Assembly: GCF_016802725.1 (NCBI RefSeq)
Contig: NC_052666.1
Coordinates: 29,044,997-29,108,996, forward strand
Origin: Solenopsis invicta
Lineage: Eukaryota; Arthropoda; Insecta; Hymenoptera; Formicidae
Reading direction: 5' to 3'
Length of the DNA stretch: 64,000 bases
The translations under genes and the position numbers were made by a program. Positions 36,670 to 50,457 of this stretch are shown piece by piece. Position 1 is the first letter of the stretch. Each line of letters starts with the position of its first letter. The notes under the pieces were generated by a model. It was not told the DNA's origin, searched no databases, and was given only the letters and a program-made list of their open reading frames with translations.

Positions 36670-37293
36670 CAGGTAATTAAAAAGTTAAATAATAAAATCA
36701 AAAAGTTAACAATTTTTAGCTAGTTATCTTTAAAACATAAGCTTTAATTTATTAGCTTTTTAAAAGTTTTAAAAGTTTTAAAAGTTAAAAATTTGTCTAT
36801 GTAAAAGAAAAAAAATTATTAAAAAATATTTTTTTGTTATTTCACATAAACTTGATTTACAAATAAAATATTTTTGTTTGATGTTCCATATTATAATTGT
36901 TTTGAATAATTTATCTCTAAAACAAATTACAAATTTCTAATTTAATATAAATAATGCTTTTCAAAATTAACTTTAATTTATCTCAAGATAATTTAATCCA
37001 TTAAAGCCCATAGTCAGTCGAGCAAAAACAAGGTTTATAACAATTCATAACATTTAGTTGCAAAATTGGTTATTGAAACATGCTTTTTATGTCAATAATG
37101 TTTTTTTCATGCTGCGATCCTATTTCTAATTCTTATTTTTTAGTTTAGTTTGCTGGTCTGGCCATACAGGCTTTAATAGGTTAATCTTAACGTAACTTTT
37201 AATTGGGTTAGTTTTTTGTTCATGTAACTAAATTAATTTCACAAGTCATTAACTTTAACGTGATTTAGTTAAAAAAATATATACTCAACCCTG
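36670..37293. mobile_element. Non-autonomous repeat family B, copy 3
   Basis: The block begins CAGGTAATTAAAAAGTTAAA and ends TACTCAACCCTG. It follows the two septin-intron copies but is about 125 bp longer, with extra unrelated sequence around 36990-37190. It lies between the cuticle protein and AHSA1 genes. Confidence 0.65.
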
Positions 37294-38360
37294 CTATCTG
37301 TTTTTCATAAATATTCAATTTGTAACGTCAAGTCGTATACAGACCTAGCAAACAAGCAAGAACGAACGACTTGAACGTTTATCCTCATTGAAACAAGTTG
37401 ACTATTGTTTTTTTTTTTTCTTTTAAATAATAAACAATAGAAAAATGCGAAGGTATAAAGCGGTAAGTTACACAGGAAAAATGTCTTATTGTGAACATAG
37501 CATTGTTCTTAGACGCTGAAATAATCACAATATAAAGGAGAAGTAAATGAAAAACACCGAATTAGCATTTTCATTAAGCATAAATCATTTAACAATCACG
37601 TATCAATAGCCAAATCAAAATTAATACATCATCGCGGACAAAATTCTTCCGCCATTTGCAACGCTCCGCGGCGTGAGAAAACACGCGTGAGCGCGCCACC
37701 TCGGTATTATCAAAGTTTCCAGAATGTTCGAGAATACTCCGCGCAGCTCCGCGGGCATACGTCAGCGGTCAGATCACGTCAGATTGGCCAGATTCATTTC
37801 ACGGCAGCTACAACACTCCGTTGCACGTTGCGCTCTGTGTCTGCGGCAGTCGGATCCGCGACCAATACCGGTCGGGTTTGCATTGCGAATCTGACAGTGG
37901 ACGGTGTCGTTCTCGTTGTACGATAATCCACCGCGCGAGACGAAGCGTCGTCTGCCTTCGTGGTGCGAACGGGACGCCCGCGGAGCATTTTACGAGCGAG
38001 TCGTCGGAGCGAAAACTTCGGAGCTCTTTGGAACGCTCACCTAACCGTAGCTCACGAGAGCGACTCGCAAGTGTAAGTACCGTGTGCATGACCAGGAAAT
38101 CGTTGCTTCATCCACGCTCATTCGGCGGGCGCACGTTGATCTGTCGACGCGGGTAATTGCCTCGTTACCACTTGAAACATAGGTTATGTTACACAGACGA
38201 ATCTCAGTTGCTGGAGGATCGAGTTTTCTGGAAGTTGCATCACGCTTGCGTTACCTCCCTCGGCACCGCGCGCGCCCCGATATTGCACCGAATTCCAGTG
38301 TCCGTTTGGGACTTGAAAACTAGGACGTTATTGTCACATTCCCGACAAATATTTGGAAAC

Positions 38361-40943
38361 ATGGCAAGATGGGGTGAAGGTGATCCACGTTGGATCGTGG
38401 AAGAGAGACCCGACGCAACCAATGTTAACAACTGGCATTGGTACGTTGATCGATATAATTGTGCTAGTTGGGATAACTTTAAATCAATAATTTGATCTTA
38501 GTAAGCAATATCAGCATTTGATTGGTCAATTCAATTTTCTTTATACATTTTTGAACCTACCAATATTATACTGTAGGACGGAGAAGAACGCCTGTGCATG
38601 GTCACAAGAAAAGTTGAAAGAACTTTTCGTAAATTTCAAAATTGAAGGAGATGGAGGTTGGTAACATATATGCGTCAAAAGAGTTGTGTCAATGTTTTTA
38701 TAGGAGTAATTGTATTCTTAACAAATATTTGTTTGTAGTATTATGTAAAATAACAGAAATGGAAAAATGTGAAGGTGAGGCGTCAGCAAATAATAGAAAA
38801 GGGAAACTCATTTTCTTTTATGAATGGAATATTGTTCTTAAGTGGATATTGGATAAACAATCCAATAAAAACATTGAGGGTAAAATCAATATTCCTAATC
38901 TCTCTGAAGAAAATGATATCAATGAAGTAGATGTAAGTATTTTTAATCACATACAAATTTTTATTTATTTTATTTTAATCTTTTTTTTGATTTCTCTGTA
39001 ATTGTTTTCCTTTGATATTTGGTCTACTACATAATTATAACGTAAGGATTTAAATGAATGCATATTTTGTGATTTATAGATTGAAATTACATTAAAAGAT
39101 AGTACGGATGAAGGGGAAAAAATAAAACAATTCTTACATACTAAAGGTAAAGATGTGTTAAGAGAAAATTTAAAGAAATATGTATCTTCTCTAAAAGAAG
39201 GTAAGTTAACAAATTTTTAATCTATGATGTGGACTGTCCGTTTTATATTTAAAGTTTCTGTTTACTTACTGCAAGGGTTTTTGATTGATGAAGTTATACG
39301 CGAGAAAATACATCATGAAAATTCTTGCAACTTATGTTAAAATAAAAAATTTTTTTAAAACTAATACAATATTTAAATAAATAATAATAAATAAAATATT
39401 GTTTGTGATCGATTAAAGAGACTTGTAAAATATACCAAAAATTTCTCTTGTTTAAATGATCAATAAACAACACATGTATATATTGAATTGAATTGTGTTT
39501 GTTCAAGGTTAACAAAACGTTTTGACAGTTGCTGAATTAAAATAAACATTTGCTTTCATATATAAAATAATAACGAAATGAGAGAGTCTTTGATATATTT
39601 TAGCACTACAATTATTTTAAATATGAAAATGTCAATAAAGTGAAAAATGTACATTGCAAGAATAATTTAGCTTTTTGACACGTACATACATCATTTTTCA
39701 CACATACATTGAATATATATGTGTGTATATTTTATGTCAAAATATGGAACAAGTTCAAGTTGGCAAAGCGACTGGGCATGCTCGCCGAGCAATTGAACAT
39801 GATTGATTGGATCCACAAGTAAGAACCAATCATATTTAATCATTCACTGAGCTAGTTTAGCCACTTTGTCAGCTTGAACTCATTTTTTTTTTGTCAACGC
39901 TTTGAATCAAAATGTCACTGTTAATGCAGATTTAAGAACAGTCAACTAAGAGATTGGATTGAATCTTTAGACAACTTTTTATTGATCCACTTTGATCTAT
40001 AGGATGCTTAAGATAAGATGAAATATGCATAAATAATGCATCTTTATTTCATTCTCCAAAACGTGATATCCAATTTTTCAAGAATCTTTACAAAGACTTG
40101 GCAATCAAGCCAGGAGTTTTAAAAAATATAATAGCATTTCTATGTAATTCATCTTTTTTTATTTGCAGAATTTACAAAAGGAATGATATTGCCTCAAAAA
40201 GATAATGTAAAAGAAAATATTTCAAATATAACATCTGGTTTTAATGTTAAGGTATGTATAATATATGTTTGATAAAAAGATAAAACAATTAACAAGACTT
40301 TATTTTCTTCGAAGATGCAAATGAACGCTGCAGTGACACCAACGAACAATAATAAAACAGCAGATTGTAAAATTTCAACTACTACGATTAAGCAAAATGT
40401 GAAATTTCAATGCAGAGCGGAAGAGTTTTATAATGTCCTCTCTACGATCGAGGTAATAATTTTGCGGCATTATTGTCTCAAAATCGACATTATTAATATA
40501 GATTAAATCACTAGCCTACTTATAAGAGTCTTTAATTTTCGCAGATGGTACAAGCCTTCACAAAGAACCCAGTAAAGCTAGAATTAAAGAAGAATGGTCA
40601 ATTCGAGCTCTTCGGTGGCAATATTCACGGTGAATTCGTAGAGATTACACCAACGAAGATTATTCAGAAATGGCGTTGTAAACAGTGGCCGTCCGGACAT
40701 TTTAGCGATGTAACGATTGATATCTGTGAAAAGAATGATCACACTGAGGTTATTTTGACGCAGAGCGGTGTCCCAGTAAGGTAGGTTTGAGAGCAATAAC
40801 TGTCTAATACAATTTATCGCTATTATTGACAAGTAAATTTGAATGTCGCAATTTTCAGCGAGGAGCTCTCTACAAAGGAGAATTGGGAAAGGTATTATTG
40901 GGACGCCATAAAACGGACCTTCGGTTTCGGATACTTCATGTGA
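38361..40943 (+). CDS. Ahsa1: Activator of Hsp90 ATPase (AHSA1 / Aha1)
   Basis: Aha1 is the cytosolic co-chaperone that binds the Hsp90 middle and N domains and stimulates ATP hydrolysis. Eight exons (38361-38440, 38577-38656, 38739-38932, 39080-39200, 40169-40251, 40315-40452, 40545-40780, 40859-40943) join to 338 residues, the length of human AHSA1. The N-terminus MARWGEGDPRWIVEERPDAT, then NVNNWHW (21-27), GEASANNRKGKLIFFYEW and IPNLSEEN are family signatures. The C-terminal SRPBCC-type AHSA1 domain has MVQAFTKNPVKLEL, EFVEITPTKIIQKWRCKQWP, GHFSDVTIDI and WERYYWDAIKRTFGFGYFM. The exon 7 donor at 40781 (after GTA AG) is chosen over the nearby GTAAGG at 40776 because it restores VSEEL in frame. 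A polyadenylation signal AATAAA lies at 41233-41238. Confidence 0.95.
39751..39881. repeat. Imperfect fold-back in AHSA1 intron 4
   Basis: AAGTTCAAGTTGGCAAAG near the left end pairs with the right end, whose reverse complement reads GAGTTCAAGCTGACAAAG. The inner arms share ATGATT-rich sequence ending in GATTGG around a short loop. It is probably a decayed MITE. Confidence 0.5.
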
Positions 40944-41690
40944 TCTAAATTCACTCTAATGGATATTTATTTATTGCTAAGTAGAACAATCGTGGAGATT
41001 GCTTGCGATCGCACACAGTTACGCGAACGCTTGACTTCTGCGGGAGCATAGACGAATCTGGTATGAGAAGGAAACGTATACATAATACAGATTTATTCTA
41101 TTCTCTCTTCGTATATTTGGTACCGCCTTGTGTAAAACTTGAAATTAATACTACTGCGCACACGCTGCATTGACATTGTGCGACATTATGACAAGTGACT
41201 TGTACATCTCTACCTATTAGATGTATCTGTCTAATAAATCATGCGATACGGATCAATGTTTTTCAATCTGTTCTTTCCATATGAGAATGACCGATAAATC
41301 AAGCCTTGTCCCTTTAAGTCAGAACGACACAACTTTAGTCAATTGTTAAATGAACATTTTGTACTTGCAGTAAGCTCCGCGTAATCCTTGATAAAAGAAA
41401 AAAGTATAATACAAAATCAGTCTTCTCATAAAAAGAACGGACATTCTTTTACATAATAATAATAATAAAAAAAATTGTTTTTCATGAACTTCAATGCGAT
41501 AATTTCATGTATTTAACTTGGTTTTTTCAATGCGATTGCGCTTGCGTTTGTAAACAAAAGTTGAAACGCTGTACAATCCTGGAGCTGCATCCGCCATGCA
41601 ACTCGCCAACTCGCGATCCCCTTTTTCGCACGAGGACAGGACCAATGTCCTCGGCAGCTAGACAGACGGGAGCGGCATGAATGGGCAGAT
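40944..41690. other. AHSA1 3' flank
   Basis: This holds the AHSA1 3' UTR with AATAAA at 41233-41238, then AT-rich DNA leading into a CpG-rich block. No further gene is seen. Confidence 0.5.
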
Positions 41691-43498
41691 CCAGAGAGTG
41701 CCAAATGCGCGCGCCTTCGAAAATCAAAATCAATGTAGTCCGTCGTCGTTCGCACCGGTTCCGTTCGCTCGCTCGCTCGCTCGCTCGCTCGCTCGTTCGC
41801 CCGCTCGCCCGCGCGGATTGCCCACGCCCTTAGTGCGCCTCGCGGTCCCAGCGCGAACGTTATCGGAGTATAGTACCGTTTGTCGTTTCCCTCTCTCTAT
41901 TACTCTCGCGTCTTCCCATCTCTCTTGCTCGCGCGGTTGCACAAGCGCACATCGAGATGCATGTATGTGCGCATACCAACTCATCCTCCCCACTTTTTCC
42001 GAGTCTCCCCTCTTATATTTCTAATTCGACTCCTTGTCTTTTTCCTTCAATTCTCTTCCAAATACCCTTTCTTTGTTCCTCTGGTCAATCCTCCCGTTTT
42101 CTCTCTTATCTCGATTTCTTCTCCCTCGTTCGCATCCCTTGACCAAGTCAGTCGAACGAAATAGCGTAGAGAGATAGAAAGAGATAGAGAGAAGGAAGGA
42201 AAAAGCGAGGGTTAAATTACCTCCCTCGTTCGAGAGAAGCGTTCTCTCTACCCACCAGTATCACCACCACTATCATCACCATCACCATCGCAGTCAGTCT
42301 TTACTCCGATCCCGCGCCAGCACCATCGGCGAGCTCGCGATTTACGCGTGGAGCATTCCTCCGTGTTCAACGCGGCTCCTCTTACGCGCGTCCTCTCCCT
42401 TCTACCCTTATCTTTGTCTCGCTCGTACCTTTTCCCTTTCTTACCCTTTCTCTCTCTCTCTCTCTCTCCCTCTCTCTCTCTCGCTCGCTTTCACTCGATC
42501 GCATCCTTGCGTCCGCCTGTCCATCTCGCCCCATATTCAATCTTCCCTCCCGCTCCATCTCGTTCGGAGCGCGTTCGAATACGCGGGTGCACGCGCGCAT
42601 CCGTGTCCCACACCTCGCGAGCGTGTCGGGGCCGCGTTAACCCATGCATGTAACCGTTGACGCGTCTGTCAGTCGGTCGACGACAGTCTAACGCGCGCGG
42701 GCCTCGTCGCGGCGCATCGCCGTCGATCACAATCGGCGAGTGAAATCGGCTTCTGTCGCTGAGACAGAGGTAGAGGAGGGAGAGAAAGCGGCGAGCAGCA
42801 AACAACAACAAGCACCATCATCATCATCGCCGTCGTCGTCGTCGTCGTCGTCGTCGTGGCAGCGTGATGATCACGGGCCCGCCGCCGGGCCGGTGCTCGT
42901 CCTCGTCGCGCGTATCCCGTCGTCGGTGATACGGGGTTCGTCGTCGTCGCGCGCGCGCCGATTTCACACAGCAGACATGTGAGTGCAAGAGCGCCTTCTC
43001 ATCCCTCCCGCCCAGCCTTTCGCTCGCCCCCGTTCGTCCTCACCCTTGCGCCCTCGCGCCCTCGCTCTCAATCCCGTGTGCACCGTCCGGCCGAGACGCA
43101 CGGCGGAGAAGCGGAGCCTGTCTCGCGGACTCTCGCAACGCGCGCGCGACTCGCGAGAGAGAAGGATCTCCGTGACGACGAGGGGTGGTCGGTCGTTTGT
43201 TCGCTCACTCTCGAGAGGGAGAATCGGCTGCTCCTGGCTCGCCTCGCCTCGCCTCGTCTCGTCTCGTCTCGTCTCTCATCGCATTGCACCGCAGCCTCCG
43301 CCGCCTCGCGCCAGGAATATCGAGAGGATGCGTGACGCACTCGACACGGGCGAGTATAGCTCGGGGGTATAGAAGGTGGCAGCTCTCTCTCTTTCTCTTT
43401 CTCTCTCTAGATCTATCTATCTTCTCTTTTCTCTATCTTCCATCCGCCCTGTGTGTGTGTGTGTGCGTGCGTGCGTGCGCGCGTGCGTGCGTGCGTGC

Positions 43499-43545
<47 letters not shown>

Positions 43546-44000
43546 GTCCCGTTGTCGCTATCGCAGCGTCGATTATCGGCCGGCAAACCGCGCAAATCTC
43601 TCTTTCTCTCTCTATCTCTCGGTGTGTCCTCTCGCCGAGAGTCGAGAAGAGCTAGAGATCCGGTGTGTGGTAGTCTCCTTCGCGTTGGGCGGGTACGGCG
43701 TAACGAGCACGCCGCCGGACGAGCCACCCTACTTTTCCTCGGGGTGGTTTACTTTCTCGAGACTACCCTGGCACTAGTCGTGTCGCGTCTCTCGCTCGGC
43801 TCGGCGGCTCGGCCCGTCGAGAGAACCCTGAGTAACGCGATTACTCGGGGCGGCGGGCGAACCTCTCCGTGGGCGAACTCAATTCGATTCGGATTCGAAA
43901 TCGGAGCGTGATGCGTGCGTGCGTGCGTCGGGGTGTGAGTTCACGGGCGGGGGGATGATTCCGCGCATCAGTGCGGGGCCGCGTTCAATGATTTCTCACG
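41691..44000 (+). promoter_or_regulatory. CpG-rich, pyrimidine-rich block; candidate distal promoter and 5' exon
   Basis: This 2.3-kb block is strikingly rich in CpG. It carries microsatellites: CTCG tetranucleotides (about 41763-41800), CT runs (42450-42485), CGT triplets (about 42830-42858) and a GT/GC run (43451-43542). A good plus-strand donor, ACAT|GTGAGTGC, lies at 42979. No ORF resembles a known protein. It could be the promoter and non-coding first exon of a downstream gene such as the muscarinic receptor. Transcript data would be needed to link it. Confidence 0.35.
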
Positions 44001-44559
44001 GCAGATACGGGAGAGTGTTTTTCGAAGCAGGGTGCTTTCTCGACGTCCCTTAGGTGTGCCACGAGATTCGCGCGACCCAAAGTGGACCTTTCTGCAAATT
44101 CACTTGTCCCGGAGCGTGCAAACGGGCGTTCGCGATCTCGAACTCGTTCGACGACGGCAAATTAAATAAACAGATTTGCGAGTATTTCCAAAGGCGCGAG
44201 TTTCCTTTCACCCTTTGACGGTGTTCCGGGAACGAGAGAGGAGAAACGTTGACCCACCACAGTAAGAGATTTTCGCCACGCCAACCACGTTCGGAAATAA
44301 TCATCCATTCACATTGCGGCTCGCGCGAAAGTAACGCTGTAGCTCTACATTCATGAATCATTTAGCGTACGTGAAAAGAGAATCGATAGATTATACACAA
44401 TCAAATACAAATCGCGTACGATGCGCGTGCATTGTAGTCGTTCTGTGCTTGCTTCGACGTATTTGACCAATCTTGATTAACTTGATTTTGCTGTAAACTC
44501 ACAGCAAAGTTTCCGTCACGATATCCATTTGTTATAATCCTAGTTTAATTTATTTCGAG

Positions 44560-44561
<2 letters not shown>

Positions 44562-44607
<46 letters not shown>
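44562..44607 (+). repeat. GA dinucleotide microsatellite
   Basis: An uninterrupted GA run of about 46 bp in non-coding DNA. In insects GA runs can recruit GAGA-type factors; no function is shown here. Confidence 0.9.
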
Positions 44608-44609
<2 letters not shown>

Positions 44610-45790
44610 AGAAGCATTATAGTCTTCGTTAATTTCTTACACGCTCGACAATAGAAATATTGAAAAAAAAGTCGGGACCGCAGGTGCGGCAAGTTGCGTC
44701 AATTATTTATCTATAAAAATGTACGCAGAGAGATTTTCCGCGTTATTGACGAGGGTCACGGTACGTGAGAGTTTTTCAAGACGCAGGGAATTCGAAAATA
44801 AAACTGATGATAGAGACGGAAAGAGCGAAAGATTTTTGTTTATCAATAAGATAACTGCGCGTCCGATTTGCTCGTTTTCCGCGGTCTGCACTCGCATGTA
44901 CGTGCATACGCGTTTTGGTTCACGCGTTTATGCATGCGTACGTGCGTGTTTGCTGGCACGGGAAAGGGCTTTCGCATACGCGATTTGAGTTTCTGCACGC
45001 ACGAGTTAATAAATAGATAATTGGCGGTTTCTCTCTGTCCCTCTCTCTTCCTCTTTCTCTCTCTCTCGCTCTCTCTCTCTGACTCTCTCTTTACCGAGAA
45101 TATTTCAATTTAACATTAATTGCTACGGATTACATTTAGCTGCTAATTACGCGAACTCGTATTTTCTTGAGAATTATAACACTTGCGGACGATGACTTTA
45201 TTTCTAATTTGATTCATATTTTTAGTTATAAATCGATAATGTGAAAAATGTGCAAAATCCTCAGCCATAAAAAGTTGAAGAATGATATAACTGTCGAAAA
45301 AAGGATGCGAATGCAATTTAGATACAATCGCTGTAATAATGTTAATGACGTGTCGATAATTTTCATCGTGAATACCGAATATTATAAATAAGCTCGTTGG
45401 GCGTAAAGTATTTAAAAAGGAGAAAATTATTTTGCACAATGGTCGCGAACATTCGCGACTTAATCCAGCGTTTATCTTCTCATGGGCGGAGACGCGTTTC
45501 CGCTTGCAATTCGCGACTCGCGATCGGCACCGACGCGACGCGACGGATGCGACAATGAACTTCCGGCTTTACGTAAGATTATTATAGTACTCTTATTGCC
45601 GTACGTGTCGTCGCCGTTATGTCATCACCGCCTCGAGTCGCGGACGAACCTCGCCGATTTTTATCGGCGCTTTCCGCGCTTTGATAGCATCGAAATGTCA
45701 TTCCGATTTCTCACATAAAGTTTCTTGGCGCCTGGAAGAGATTGCGCGTGTATATTTACAATCCGTATCAATTATCTGGCTCCATCCCTC

Positions 45791-46021
45791 TTAATTGAGG
45801 GGCTGGATTCTATAAGAGGAGACACGCGGATTTCACAGGATAAGTGTTGTCCAGTGGGTTAACTTGAGTTTAAACGCAAAAAAAAGATGCGTTATGAAAT
45901 TATCTACAGGTATCAATTGTCAAAATCGAAATTCGAGCGATGATCCAAAATTAGCCCGGTGGGTAATATTTATCCCGCGAAATCCGCGCGTCTCCCCTTA
46001 TAGAATCCAGCCCTTCAATTT
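45791..46021. repeat. Inverted-repeat element with GGGCTGGATTCTATAAG arms
   Basis: The left arm (about 45791-45843) and right arm (about 45970-46021) are near-perfect reverse complements of about 52 bp containing GGGCTGGATTCTATAAG and CGCGGATTTC. They enclose about 125 bp. It looks like a MITE. Confidence 0.7.
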
Positions 46022-49000
46022 ATTGAATATTTTTTTCCTCATTATCGAAAACATGTCGATACTCGCGGAAAAGAATTTAGCAATCGATCGCGCACGCGAC
46101 GCGCCAGTTTCAGTTAGCGATTAGACAAATGTCGCGAATAAACATTTCCAAATTCAAGAGCGGTGCTTGGCAATCGCTCGTAAAGGCGAGGATCGAATCG
46201 GGCGGATGTAACATTTCGCGCGACGTCAAACTGCAATTGCAGTTCCGGTCGCGTCGCACGGCAACTTCGAATTTTCCTTTACACGACCTCGCACATATCA
46301 GGTCCGTTCTTCCCAGTTGCACTTTATTAGACTTTCCGTACTCTAAGTGAAACGGCGTGCTGTACTTCACTCTTGGCGAGGAAAAATGAGAGGGGAAAGA
46401 CGAGGGGGGGGACAAGTGCGAAAAGTGGCAGCTCTGAGAAGAGAACGAACCTTTTACAATCCACGATAACAATCTGTCGGCTGTCTTGCCTTTCAGTTGA
46501 ACGTGGCAGCTACCAACGATAATGATAATGTCCGCTATGGCATTTTTACCTTATCGGAAAGCGGAATATTTCGTTTAACTTTGAATCTCTTCTTCTTCTT
46601 CTTCTTCTTCTTCTTCTTCTTCGCCTGCGCGATGTAATCCGCGATAAGGGAACTTTGCGAAAGATATCTGAAGATTTTTGTATGTTGAAATGATTGTAGA
46701 CGCGCGACTGTAATTTCGTATTCGAAAGAGAACTCTGGCCGCTCAGGGTTCACGACATCCCTGAATTAGGGGAGGCCTAGGTCAGGGAGACCTAGAGGTT
46801 GAAAGTAACGGGGGGTATGTTGAAACAGAGCTTATAACTTTATCAAGAAAAGAGAGCATTACAGGATTGAACAAAATAATTGTCGGCTTAGTGCCGCTGT
46901 GTTGGCAGCATGATAATTGTCTACCATTTTCATGTGACGTACTCTGTGCGTGACGTATCTGTGCATCACGTAGGTAAATATTTTTCGATGTAATTATTTT
47001 GGTCTCATTAGTAAATATTGAACTTTATTAGCGATTACTTCTACTTACATACTCGAGCGAATCGGTGTATAAATATGCAATAACACTTTATATTTTAAAT
47101 TTTATTCATATAATTGCTTGACATTAATAAATATTCATTTCTGAGGTTAAAAGTTACATGCCGATGGGGCAAATTGTATCATATTAAAATTTCCTCTTAC
47201 ACAAACTGTTGCATCTCTATAAGCGCGGTAATATTATTTAATATTAAATAATGTAATAATATTCCTTTTTCTGACAAGAAAATAATTAGCGACAATAATG
47301 AACGACTTAAATTGAATCTCCTGAAGACGACTAAGACAATAGTTCTTTCTTTTTTAGTTTAAAGAATTTGTTTCTTTTTTAGTTTTTTCTCTAATATAAT
47401 GAATTGGTTTCATTAAAGCACAATGTTATGTTGTGCTTCTTGTAAGGAGAAAAATCACGTTTTATTGATTATTATAATAAGTTTACTTAATATAATACCA
47501 TATTATATTAAGTAAAGAAGACAATTTATGTTTGTTCATTTATAATAAAAAAATAATATATAATAATAATAAATATGTTGAGCCAATGATGTGTTTGTTA
47601 TGGCTGTTAATCATTTAATATGAATAAGTGATTAAAATCAATTTCAATGATTTTTTGCAAATTTTGTATTATTTAACTCGTATTAATACATGTTACAACT
47701 TGCCCCAACGTTGTCACTTCCAACCCCAAGCCGGCATAAAAAGTAACGTCGCGCCTTGGTCTATTCAAATGATTATAACACTTTTTATAAATTGAATTAA
47801 CGGCGTTTAGTTTCTATGAAATTAATCTCGAATTTTCTTATTTGTATATATAAATTTAAAATTTATAACGAAAACTCTTTTTTGTCTTGTGAGAACCAAA
47901 AAATGTTACTTTCAACCCTGGTCTCCCGTACGTTAACGCTGGTTCAAACGCGCTCCGCGACTTGGATCCTATGCATCTTGAATTCTCGCTTCGCTCTTTG
48001 ACTCAAAGGGTCGAGGGTCTCGGTGCGAATGCTACAAAGGGTGTATCAGAAGTCGCGCGTTTTCTCGAGCAGTCTCGCGGATTCTCAAAGGCTTTGGGAA
48101 GCTGATCAGCTCGCCCGGAAGATTTACGATTAGGCGGACCTTATTCCTCTCGCTTCCGTCGCCAAAAACCCTTTCCTCCTTTCACCATTCTGCTTTTCGT
48201 AAATAATCGTTTAACGTGCCGCTTGTTGTACAGCATTTGCCTTTTAATTCGTTCAGAATTTTACCTTCCGCCTTTATCGCCCTCCTTCTTATTTTCGTGC
48301 CGCGTTAGTAGATGTGTCGCGAGTCAAAGAGCCTATCGGGTTAAACGCTGTTTAAAATTTCACCGAAGAAAGACCGACTCGAAATTTGCGGAGCAAAGCA
48401 GATCGGGGACAGGTAGGACAGGGGGAGAGGGACCCGGCGGGACTTCCGATGCACCGTGTATGTATCGACGAGAGATACCTGGTCGACTATGTGTTATACC
48501 CCTTTACCGAATTAGGTTGTACATACATCTACCGTTTTCTCTTAAGAGACATCCCCGACCCAGCTGTGTAGCTGCCGGCCGATATAGCACCCTCCGCCTC
48601 GTCGTCGCAGGTATGGCGCGCGTTACAAGTAATTCGATCGACATGTCCCATTTATGTCTAGTAGCGAGCAAAATGTAATAAAAGCCGCAGCGCGGTAATA
48701 GCGAGTGCCACCTGTTTCATCCTGGGAAACGGGGAGGCGTGCGCGACGATTGATACACGCCGATTGATTCCCTTTTTTATTCCCTAATCGGAATCCTTTT
48801 TGCCCCATTCTCTGCCCTTAATCCACCACCATCGGTAGTGGTGGTGATGGCGGTGGCGGCGGCGGCGGCGGCGGCAGTGGCCTCGACAGAGGAGGAGGGA
48901 GATGCCAAGGCGCGGCGGCGGTACATCTTCGACCGCGTGCAACCGCGCGATTATGCAAACGTCTCCGCCCGATTTAGTCCGTATATTCGCCCAATTTAAA

Positions 49001-49687
49001 GCGTGATCGATACGGCCGGTTATGCACTTACGCTATGATATTTACCGAAATAGTGGCTTATTTTTCCTGGCGAGAAACGGAAACGTAAATATATAGGCCG
49101 CGAATTTTATCATTCCTGACATGTTTTTCGCTTCCCACGCCTACCCCTCGGCATGAGAGGGAGATGAATGTTTAAAGCGTCCGGAGAGAGGAGACGCTTT
49201 ATTATTACGTCCCTCCGTAACCTTTCCGAGCGAGAAACAAAGAAGTGTTCTTCATTAATGAAATATCAAAGGTTATTAACGGTGGTCTCGGTATGCCACG
49301 CGGCACCTCGGTAGACTTCGATTTTCGAAACGCGGTTTTCGCGCCCGTGGAGGATAGGACTTTTTGCAGCGGGAGAGATGCGCGCGAATCCGAAGTGATC
49401 GATTGACGTTAACGCGAACGGGCCCGTAAAGATACGCGCGCGACGCGTTTATGCGCGTGCAAGGAGAAGAATACGTGTGTGTGTATATATATATATTTTT
49501 TTTTTCATCGGCAAAAAGAGCAGCGTATCGGAAAATTTATTTATAGTTCAACTGTGTATAGCCGTCGCTGGAGTGGCCGCAACGGCCGGCGGCTGTAACG
49601 CCTCGTAATAAGCAAAGAGATGCATATAAGTGGATCACGACCTTCTGCTATTTTTTTCCCATTTAGTCATTAATGTTTCATGAGCCT

Positions 49688-49688
<1 letters not shown>

Positions 49689-49751
<63 letters not shown>

Positions 49752-49760
49752 ATGTATATA
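49689..49760 (+). repeat. TA dinucleotide microsatellite
   Basis: A pure TA run of about 50 bp is followed by TATG variants. It is cruciform-prone and likely length-variable. Confidence 0.9.
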
Positions 49761-50457
49761 ATATTATATAATCAATTTGGGCGCGCGAGAAAGGCGCCGG
49801 CGACGACGCCGAAACGTCTCCTCTTTCGGAGACGCGGGATGCCGGCCGGAGCGGTCCCGCAAAGCCGATCGACTTTTCGTTAATGCCGCGACTTAGACTT
49901 AGTTAGCCGCAATCAATCTCGGATCACGTATCCCGATATATACACTCCGTAATAAAAGAACCGGCGCAGGTCGACCGAAATCGATAGCCGATAAAAGTGT
50001 TTACATTATTACACGCGGCTGAAACATTATTTTTATATTTTCCGCAAGCCGGTGCATTTACAGATCCTCCTGCAGGATAAATATCTCCTTGTCGGGCGTA
50101 ATCGCGATTGTACGGCGGAACGTGGAGCGTCGCTGATGCGAGAAATATCGCGTTTATCTTTCCACGCGGCTCTTCCGCAATTGTACCTTTGCTTTCTCTT
50201 TCTCCCGCGGAGTCTTTATTGCCACGGAGACGCGTAATATTATTTTGATAATGAGGGAAACCGTGCTCTTCGTACGTCGTAAATAGGATCAACGAGATGA
50301 TTTGCTAAACTGTTCGGAAAATTGTTTCAAAAATTAAACATCCTTCACTTTATTTTACAATCTGCAAGCTCCAACGTTTATCTTTAGGCTCTGCGCATAA
50401 TAGAGGAATATTAGATATTAGGAATAGGAATTAAAATTTTAAAATCAATTTTCTTAA

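Larger units (their letters stand above)
35233..38360. other. Intergenic DNA between cuticle protein and AHSA1
   Basis: No gene was recognised. It contains a perfect palindrome (35923-35990), a CTCTGCGCA-family fragment near 36345-36430 and a family B element (36670-37293). It ends in a GC-rich region (37.7-38.36 kb) that probably holds the AHSA1 promoter and 5' UTR. Short overlapping ORFs there look like chance. Confidence 0.55.
44001..50388. other. Gene-free, microsatellite-rich DNA
   Basis: No coding region was recognised. Features seen are a GA run (44562-44607), a CT-rich tract (about 45030-45090), an inverted-repeat element (45791-46021), a TTC run (about 46588-46622), GGC/GGT runs (about 48840-48880) and a long TA run (49689-49760). 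It may be a long 5' intron of the muscarinic receptor gene or true intergenic DNA. Confidence 0.5.

Noticed and set aside
42348..43911. Ser/Leu-rich, Arg-rich and Cys/Val-rich ORFs
   Set aside because: They derive from CT, CG and GT microsatellites in the CpG-rich block and are not credible proteins.
47481..47516. Short inverted repeat TTTACTTAATATAAT with a five-base spacer
   Set aside because: Fifteen-base AT-rich arms are expected by chance in a region of this composition, and there are no target duplications.
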